The translations under genes and the position numbers were made by a program. From Desulfolutivibrio sulfodismutans DSM 3696 (GTDB lineage Bacteria > Desulfobacterota > Desulfovibrionia > Desulfovibrionales > Desulfovibrionaceae): DNA of 64,000 bases. Position 1 is the stretch's first letter; every line of letters starts with the position of its first letter. Where the stretch lies: positions 3,431,001 through 3,495,000 of the forward strand of contig NZ_CP045504.1 of NCBI RefSeq assembly GCF_013376455.1. Reading direction: 5' to 3'. Under the pieces are notes generated by a model. The model searched no databases and was not told where the DNA came from. It saw only the letters and a list, made by a program, of their open reading frames with translations. This document shows positions 58,585 through 64,000 of this stretch, one piece after another.

Positions 58585-59694
58585 ATGTCGCTTTCCATCG
58601 GCATCGTGGGGCTTCCCAACGTGGGCAAGTCCACCCTGTTCAACGCCCTGACCAAGGCCCAGAACGCCCAGGCCGCCAATTATCCCTTCTGCACCATCGA
58701 ACCCAACACGGCCGTGGTGCCCGTGCCCGACGCGCGGCTTGCGGCCCTGGCGGAGCTGGTGGACCCCAAGGTGGTGACCCCGGCCACGGTGCGCTTCGTG
58801 GACATCGCCGGGCTGGTCAAGGGGGCGAGCCAGGGCGAGGGCCTGGGCAACCGCTTTCTGGCCAACATCCGGGAGACCGGGGTGGTGTTGCATGTGGTGC
58901 GGGCCTTTGCCGAGGACGACGTGGTGCATGTCCACGGCGGCGTGGACCCGGCCCGGGACATGGAGATCATCGAGACCGAACTGATCCTGGCCGACGCCCA
59001 GACCATGGAGACCCGGGTGGAGCGCCTGAAAAAGCAGGCCAAGCCCGGGGGCAAGGACAAGGAGGCGTCCGAGGCCCTGGCCTGCGCGGAAAGGCTTTTG
59101 GCCCACCTCATGACCGGGCAGCCCGCCGCCAGCGTGCCGGATGCGGACGAGCCGGCCATGGCCGCATTTTTGGCCGAGAATAGGCCGATCACCGCCAAAA
59201 AGGTCATCTACTGCGCCAACGTGGACGAGGGCGACATCAGCGGCGAGAGCCCGGCGGCCCAGGCCGTGGCCGAACATGCCGCCGCCCGGGGGGCGGGGTT
59301 CGCCGTGGTCTGCGCCCGCATGGAGGAGGAACTGGCCGGGATGGACGAGGCCGAGCGGCAGGAGTTTCTGGCCTCCTACGGGGTGGTCAAAAGCGGCCTG
59401 GATCAGGTCATCGCCACGGGCTACGAGACGCTTGGGCTCATCAGCTATTTCACGGCCGGACCCAAGGAGGTGCGGGCCTGGACCGTGCGCCGGGGGTCCC
59501 GCGCCCCCCAGGCCGCAGCCGAGATCCATACGGACTTCGAAAAAGGATTCATCCGGGCCGAGATCATCTCCTACGAGGAATACGTGCGCCACGGCTCCGA
59601 GGCCAAGTGTCGCGCCGCCGGGGTCATGCGCCTGGAGGGCAAGGACTACGAGGTGCGCGACGGCGACGTCATCCATTTCCTTTTTAACGTCTGA
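58585..59694 (+). CDS. ychF: YchF/OLA1-family ATPase
   Basis: An OBG-family P-loop NTPase that prefers ATP and associates with ribosomes. The 369-residue protein has GLPNVGKST (residues 9-17), DIAGLVKGAS, and a C-terminal TGS-like domain (FIRAEIISYEEY, KDYEVRDGDVIHFLFNV). A TTG two codons upstream is rejected in favour of ATG 58585 (AAAGGAT). Confidence 0.96.
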   Translation: MSLSIGIVGLPNVGKSTLFNALTKAQNAQAANYPFCTIEPNTAVVPVPDARLAALAELVDPKVVTPATVRFVDIAGLVKGASQGEGLGNRFLANIRETGVVLHVVRAFAEDDVVHVHGGVDPARDMEIIETELILADAQTMETRVERLKKQAKPGGKDKEASEALACAERLLAHLMTGQPAASVPDADEPAMAAFLAENRPITAKKVIYCANVDEGDISGESPAAQAVAEHAAARGAGFAVVCARMEEELAGMDEAERQEFLASYGVVKSGLDQVIATGYETLGLISYFTAGPKEVRAWTVRRGSRAPQAAAEIHTDFEKGFIRAEIISYEEYVRHGSEAKCRAAGVMRLEGKDYEVRDGDVIHFLFNV

Positions 59695-59787
59695 CGGGCG
59701 CCTGTAAAAGGGTGGAATTTTTTTGCACAACTGGATAAACAGGCAGAAATTTCAGCAACATCGAATAGAATAAACGGGCCGTGTATC

Positions 59788-62490
59788 GTGGGCAGACCGA
59801 AAACGACCGTGCAGGGGACGCCGCAGGGCAGTGGCGGGGACCGTGGCCACGAGGCCACATTCCGGGCCGTGTGCGCCGGCTGTGAAGGGTTTTTCGCCTT
59901 TCTCGACGCCGTGGCCGTGGGCCTGGCGGTGGTTGATGAGGCGGGCCGGTTCGTGTGGGTCAACGAGGCCCTCTGCCGCATCCTTGGACTCCCCCGGGAC
60001 AGGCTGTTCGGAGAGGCCTTCATCCGCTTCGTGGCGGACACAAGCGCCGAGCAGGTCATGGCCCTGCACCAGGCCAACCTCGACGGCCAGGGCGGCATTC
60101 CCGCCGAGTGGGTGGTGTTGCGCGAGGACGGCGGCCGGGTGCCGGTGCACGTCTCCCCCGGCCGACTGGTCGGCCCGGACGGCAGCCGCTACGGGGTGAT
60201 CTGCGCCAGCGACCTGCGTCCCCAGGAGGGGAGCCAGGAATCCCTCAAACGCCGGGCCTTCCAACAGGGCATTGTTTCCGAAATCGGACTTTTCGCCCTC
60301 TCCTCCGGCGACATGCCCGGGCTTTTCCGCAAGACCATCCGGCTCATGGCCTCGGTGCTCGACGTGGAGATGGCCGAGTTCATCCGCTTTTTGCCCCCGG
60401 ACGGGGCCATGCGCCTGGAGGTCGGCGTGGGCCGGTCCGACGCCGACGGCAGCCTGTATCCCCCGCCGGAGCCCGGGGGCATGGCCGCGTATGTGCGCTC
60501 CGCAAAAGCCCCGGTGGTCATCAAGGACTACCTGAGGGAAGAGCGGTTTGTCCCGGACCCCTTCTTTCTCGCCGCAGGCATGCGAAGCGGCATCGGCATG
60601 GTGATCCATGGCCGCGACGGGCCCTATGGGGTCATGGGGATACACACCCGGGAGCCCCGGTCTTTTTCCGGGGATGACATCCATTTTCTGCAATCCCTGG
60701 CCAATGTGCTCTCCGAGGCCGTGGCTCGCACCGGGGCCGAGGCCGCCTTGGCCGCCTCCAACCATCTGGGCGGATTGATCCTGGAGGCCGTGGGCGAGGG
60801 CATCTTCGGCATCGACCTCATGGGCCGCATCACCTTCGTCAATCCCGCCACGACCCAGTTGACGGGCTACGCACAGGAGGCCTTGGTCGGCGCCGACCCC
60901 CATGCCCTGTGGCACCATTCCAAACCCGACGGCAAACCCTTTCCCCGGGGAAAAAGCCCCATCCTCAAGGTGCTGGAGGACGGCCGCCGCCGCCATGTCC
61001 GGGAGGACTGGTTCTGGCGTGCCGACGGCCGCATCTTCCCCGTGGATTATGTGGTCACGCCGCTTCTGGCCGATGGGCGCATCAGCGGGGCGGTGGTGGC
61101 CTTTCGGGACATCACCGAGCGCAAAAAGGCCGAAAAGGCCCTGACCTATCAGGCCTACCATGACGAACTGACCGGCCTCTACAACCGGGCCTTTTTCATC
61201 GAGCGCCTGGAACGGGCCATGCGTGGGGCGAAATCCGGCGGAGGCGGGCGTTTTTCGGTCATGTTCCTCGACTTGGACGATTTCAAGTTCGTCAACGACA
61301 GCCTGGGCCACACCGTGGGCGACCGGTTGTTGCGGGGCATCGCCATGCGCCTGTGGAACACCCTGGACCCGGGGGACGTCATCGCCCGGCTTGGAGGCGA
61401 CGAATTCGCGGTCCTGGTGCAGGGCCAGGGCGAGGCCACCCGGGGCCTGGAAACGGCCGGGCGCATCCACGAGGAGCTTAAAAAACCCTCGCGCATCGAC
61501 GAGTTTGAATTTTTCGTCTCGGCCAGCGTGGGCATCGTGGACGACGTGTCCGCCTATGAGGGCGTGGACGAGGTGCTGCGCGACGCGGACACGGCCATGT
61601 TTCAGGCCAAATCCCGGGGCAAGGGCAAAAGCGAGGTCTTCGACCGGGCCATGCATGACCGGGCCAGCGAACGGCTGCACCTGGAGACGGGCTTGCGCCG
61701 GGCCGTGGAGCACGGGGAGCTGTATTTGGCCTACCAGCCCATTTTCCGGCTGGCGGATCGCACCACCGTGAGCTTCGAGGCCCTGGCCCGGTGGCGGCAC
61801 CCCGTGCGGGGTCTTTTGTCTCCGGCGGTGTTTATTCCCGTGGCCGAGGCCTCGGGGCTGATCCTGGCCCTGGGGGACTGGGTGCTGCGCGAATGCTGCA
61901 AACGCATGCGCCTGTGGCTGGACGAACATCCCGGTGCGGCGGACATGTCCATCGCCGCCAACATCTCGGCCAAACAGCTCATGCAGGGGGATCTGGTCGC
62001 CCGGGTGGCCCGCATCCTGGATGAAACCGGGCTCGACCCCCGCCATTTGAAGCTCGAGGTCACCGAGTCGGTGCTCATGGAAAACGCCGAACTGGCTGTG
62101 GACATCCTGGGTCGACTCAGGGATCTGGGCATCCGGCTGGCCGTGGACGATTTCGGCACGGGCTATTCGTCGCTGTCCTATCTGCGCCGGTTTCCCGTGG
62201 ACGCGCTCAAGATCGACCGCTCGTTCGTCTCCAACATGGACGTCAACCCGGAAAAGTTCGAGATCGTGCGGGCCATCGTACAGCTTGGGCGGGCGCTGAA
62301 CCTGGACGTGTGCGCCGAGGGCGTGGAGACCGAGGCCGAACTGGCCGGGCTGGTGTCGCTGGGGTGCGGCCTGGGCCAGGGCTATCTCTATGCCCGGCCT
62401 CTGCCCGCAGATGAGGCCCGGGCGTTTATTCCCCCGCCGGGCGAAGAATGCGACCCCCTTGGGGAAGAGGCCTGTACGAAATTTTCATAA
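59788..62490 (+). CDS. PAS-GAF-PAS-GGDEF-EAL c-di-GMP regulator
   Basis: The 900-residue cytoplasmic protein has a PAS domain (about 35-150), GAF (about 165-320), PAS (about 325-445), GGDEF with LGGDEF near 536, and EAL with E664 (SFEALARW), plus the catalytic NISAKQL, ESVLM and DDFGTGYSSLSYL motifs. Both domains look active, so the protein may switch between making and breaking c-di-GMP. It starts at GTG 59788 without a clear ribosome site. Confidence 0.9.
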   Translation: MGRPKTTVQGTPQGSGGDRGHEATFRAVCAGCEGFFAFLDAVAVGLAVVDEAGRFVWVNEALCRILGLPRDRLFGEAFIRFVADTSAEQVMALHQANLDGQGGIPAEWVVLREDGGRVPVHVSPGRLVGPDGSRYGVICASDLRPQEGSQESLKRRAFQQGIVSEIGLFALSSGDMPGLFRKTIRLMASVLDVEMAEFIRFLPPDGAMRLEVGVGRSDADGSLYPPPEPGGMAAYVRSAKAPVVIKDYLREERFVPDPFFLAAGMRSGIGMVIHGRDGPYGVMGIHTREPRSFSGDDIHFLQSLANVLSEAVARTGAEAALAASNHLGGLILEAVGEGIFGIDLMGRITFVNPATTQLTGYAQEALVGADPHALWHHSKPDGKPFPRGKSPILKVLEDGRRRHVREDWFWRADGRIFPVDYVVTPLLADGRISGAVVAFRDITERKKAEKALTYQAYHDELTGLYNRAFFIERLERAMRGAKSGGGGRFSVMFLDLDDFKFVNDSLGHTVGDRLLRGIAMRLWNTLDPGDVIARLGGDEFAVLVQGQGEATRGLETAGRIHEELKKPSRIDEFEFFVSASVGIVDDVSAYEGVDEVLRDADTAMFQAKSRGKGKSEVFDRAMHDRASERLHLETGLRRAVEHGELYLAYQPIFRLADRTTVSFEALARWRHPVRGLLSPAVFIPVAEASGLILALGDWVLRECCKRMRLWLDEHPGAADMSIAANISAKQLMQGDLVARVARILDETGLDPRHLKLEVTESVLMENAELAVDILGRLRDLGIRLAVDDFGTGYSSLSYLRRFPVDALKIDRSFVSNMDVNPEKFEIVRAIVQLGRALNLDVCAEGVETEAELAGLVSLGCGLGQGYLYARPLPADEARAFIPPPGEECDPLGEEACTKFS

Positions 62491-62637
62491 CCTGACGACG
62501 TCTGTTGTTTTCAAACGCACAGGGTGTTTGTGACCCGCCATGAAGGGCCTGCGGCGGGCTCGAAGCCGACGTATCCCCCTGCGGTCCCTTCCCTTCCGGA
62601 CAATACGGCCTCTCCCTAAAAAGGCTCCTCGTGCCCG

Positions 62638-63414
62638 CTACGGGACGCGGCGGGCTTCCTCCGTGCGGGCCCTCTCCCGCAGCGCCAGCTCAAGCAGGGC
62701 GTTGATCGCCGCCGCCGCCGAGGTGGAGCCGCCCTTGCGGCCGACGACCGTCAGGTAGGGCACGCCCCGGGCCGAGTCTCCGAAATCCGCCAGCAAGGCC
62801 TTGGACTGGGCTGCGTTCACAAATCCCACGGGCAGGCCCGCCACCAGGGCCGGGCGGATGCGTCCGGCCTGCATATGGTCGAGAAGCCGCAAAAGCGCCG
62901 TGGGCGCGTTGCCGATGACGAAAATGACCGGCGCGCCGGACATTCCGGGCACGATCCCCGGGCCGTGGGCCAGGGAGACCGCCAGATCCACGGCGGCGGC
63001 CGTGCGGGTGGTGGCCGCCGCCGTGGCGGCGTCTGTGAACGCCTCTGGGGCCGCCTTTGCGGCCGCCGGTGCGGCGCGCGGGTCGTCGATGAGGCAGGTG
63101 ACCCGGCATCCCAGGGGCGTCAGGCGTCTTTCGGGGATGCCCATGCAGGCCATGCGGGTGTCGGTGACGATGACCGCCCCGGCGGCCAGGGCGGCCAGCC
63201 CCGACTCCACGGCCCGGGGGTGGAGGCGTACCAGCGACAGCAGTTCGAAATCCGCCGTGGCGTGGATCATGCGCCGCACCACCTCCCACTGCGCGCCCGC
63301 AAAAGGCCGGGGCTCGGGAACCTCGGCGTCGATGATGGCCAGGGAGGCCCGTTCGATGTCGTCTGGCCGACGTTCCTGCTGCAAGGGGGCGGGGGGCGGG
63401 GTGCGGTCGTTCAT
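62638..63414 (-). CDS. cbiC: precorrin-8X methylmutase
   Basis: It moves a methyl group from C11 to C12 in cobalamin synthesis. The 258-residue protein has the catalytic histidine H51 (VRRMIHATADFE), VTDTRMACMGI and GLPVGFVNAAQSKALL, typical of CbiC/CobH. No cobalamin riboswitch was seen upstream. ATG 63414 lacks a strong ribosome site. Confidence 0.93.
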   Translation of the reverse strand: MNDRTPPPAPLQQERRPDDIERASLAIIDAEVPEPRPFAGAQWEVVRRMIHATADFELLSLVRLHPRAVESGLAALAAGAVIVTDTRMACMGIPERRLTPLGCRVTCLIDDPRAAPAAAKAAPEAFTDAATAAATTRTAAAVDLAVSLAHGPGIVPGMSGAPVIFVIGNAPTALLRLLDHMQAGRIRPALVAGLPVGFVNAAQSKALLADFGDSARGVPYLTVVGRKGGSTSAAAAINALLELALRERARTEEARRVP

Positions 63415-63520
63415 AGCCGCAAGTGTAGCCGGGTTCGGCCTCGGGGCCAAGGGCGGGCCGCAACGGCCAGCCGCCGGGGCGCCTGGCGGCATGGGGAAGA
63501 TGTGTTATTTCATTCTTCTC

Positions 63521-63549
63521 TTGTGCTACGATAAAAAAGAATGTACACT
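63521..63549 (+). promoter_or_regulatory. candidate promoter of the solute-binding protein gene
   Basis: TTGTGC (63521-63526) and TACACT (63544-63549) have 17-base spacing in a sharply AT-rich patch. A 7-bp inverted repeat, CATTCTT (63511-63517) and AAGAATG (63537-63543), flanks the -35 and could be an operator. Confidence 0.4.
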
Positions 63550-63657
63550 TCATAAATATGTAATTTTTAGAATACGGATCAGATCAGGCGGCTATATTTA
63601 TTGACGGTAACGGGCCGGGCTGGGGCGGAAGGCCGGAAAACTCACTGCGGAGGACGC

Positions 63658-64000
63658 ATGGACAGGCAGGGCATGACAGGGATGCGGAAAGCGGCGTGGG
63701 TGCTGTGCGCGGCATTCGTGCTGGCGGCGTTTGCGACGGGCGCGACGGCCTTCGCCAAGGACAAGCCAGCCGAGCTGGTGTTGGCCGTGGGCGGGGAAAA
63801 CGAGGAGGGCTTTGACCCGCTGGTGGGCTGGGGGCAGTACGGGCATCCGCTGTTCCAGAGCACGCTGCTTAAGCGCGACGTGAACCTCAATATCGTCAAC
63901 GATCTGGCCGAGAGCGCCACGTTAAGCCCGGATGGCCTGGTCTGGACCGTGACCATCCGCAAGGACGCGAAGTTTTCCGACGGCGCGCCCCTGACCGCCG
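63658..64000 (+). CDS. ABC transporter family 5 solute-binding protein, N-terminus only
   Basis: The 114 visible residues show a signal peptide (AAWVLCAAFVLAAFATGATAFA) and the family 5 (peptide/nickel) opening: LVLAVGGENEEGFDPLVGWG, LFQSTLLKRD, NDLAESATLSPDGLVWTVTIRKDAKFSDGAPL. It binds an oligopeptide or metal chelate in the periplasm. Proximity to cbiC could hint at cobalt or nickel, but the visible part cannot tell. GGAGG precedes ATG 63658; the gene continues past the window. Confidence 0.88.
   Translation, partial: MDRQGMTGMRKAAWVLCAAFVLAAFATGATAFAKDKPAELVLAVGGENEEGFDPLVGWGQYGHPLFQSTLLKRDVNLNIVNDLAESATLSPDGLVWTVTIRKDAKFSDGAPLTA

Noticed and set aside
59752-62046. 764-codon minus-strand frame through the GGDEF-EAL gene
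   Set aside because: Shadow of the real plus-strand signalling gene.
63415-63657. Cobalamin riboswitch near cbiC
   Set aside because: No B12-box-like sequence; the region is simply AT-rich with a short inverted repeat.

Overview
The window is high-GC bacterial DNA with strong third-position GC bias. Gene content and order suggest a sulfate-reducing deltaproteobacterium of the Desulfovibrio type: an atpF'-F-H-A-G-D-C operon without atpB and atpE, RNase Y beside a YmdB-like phosphoesterase, bacteriohemerythrin next to a chemoreceptor, a UbiA/MqnP prenyltransferase, and many c-di-GMP and PAS proteins. The taxonomic call is inference; no rRNA or tRNA gene was seen.

Bases 1 to about 10,500 are the left part of a Mu-like transposable prophage. 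A LexA/CI-type repressor (9521-10288, +) is divergent from a leftward early operon: small regulators, MuA transposase, MuB ATPase, small proteins, Gam, more small proteins, GemA and a Mor-type late activator cut by the window edge. Three copies of a roughly 57-nt element lie in three gaps of this operon (near 2087-2152, 2635-2691 and 2979-3035). On the transcribed strand each folds as a complete type II hammerhead self-cleaving ribozyme, with every core nucleotide present and compensatory changes in stem I between copies. Each fills the space between the stop codon of one gene and the leader of the next. This ribozyme-punctuated early operon is the main discovery. An AT-rich plus-strand cargo gene (8279-8647) sits against the operon direction, and five 10-bp phased repeats lie near the prophage left end.

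Bases 10,587-30,620 are mostly minus-strand chromosome: a flavoprotein, a CASTOR/POLLUX-type channel, a chemoreceptor with hemerythrin, an MFS transporter (+), a soluble tandem-Cache protein, a secreted beta-helix protein behind a Fur-box-like site (+), leuS with an overlapping serine hydrolase, a riboflavin/nusB cluster (ribE, ribBA, ribH, nusB), an O6-alkylguanine methyltransferase and a radical SAM protein.

Bases 30,720-52,953 are plus-strand housekeeping genes: mreB-mreC-mreD-mrdA-rodA-bactofilin (cell shape), the ATP synthase operon ending in a strong terminator, a membrane protein, a second atpC, glmU, zapB, zapA, 6S RNA (ssrS), rny, a YmdB-like phosphoesterase, two exported proteins, tyrS, three large perfect palindromes, a UbiA prenyltransferase, a small membrane protein and a WbuC cupin.

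Bases 53,052-64,000 carry signalling and miscellaneous genes: a double-receiver GGDEF protein divergent from a PAS histidine kinase, a VanX-like dipeptidase, tpx, a lipoprotein, ychF, a PAS-GAF-PAS-GGDEF-EAL protein, cbiC and the start of a solute-binding protein.
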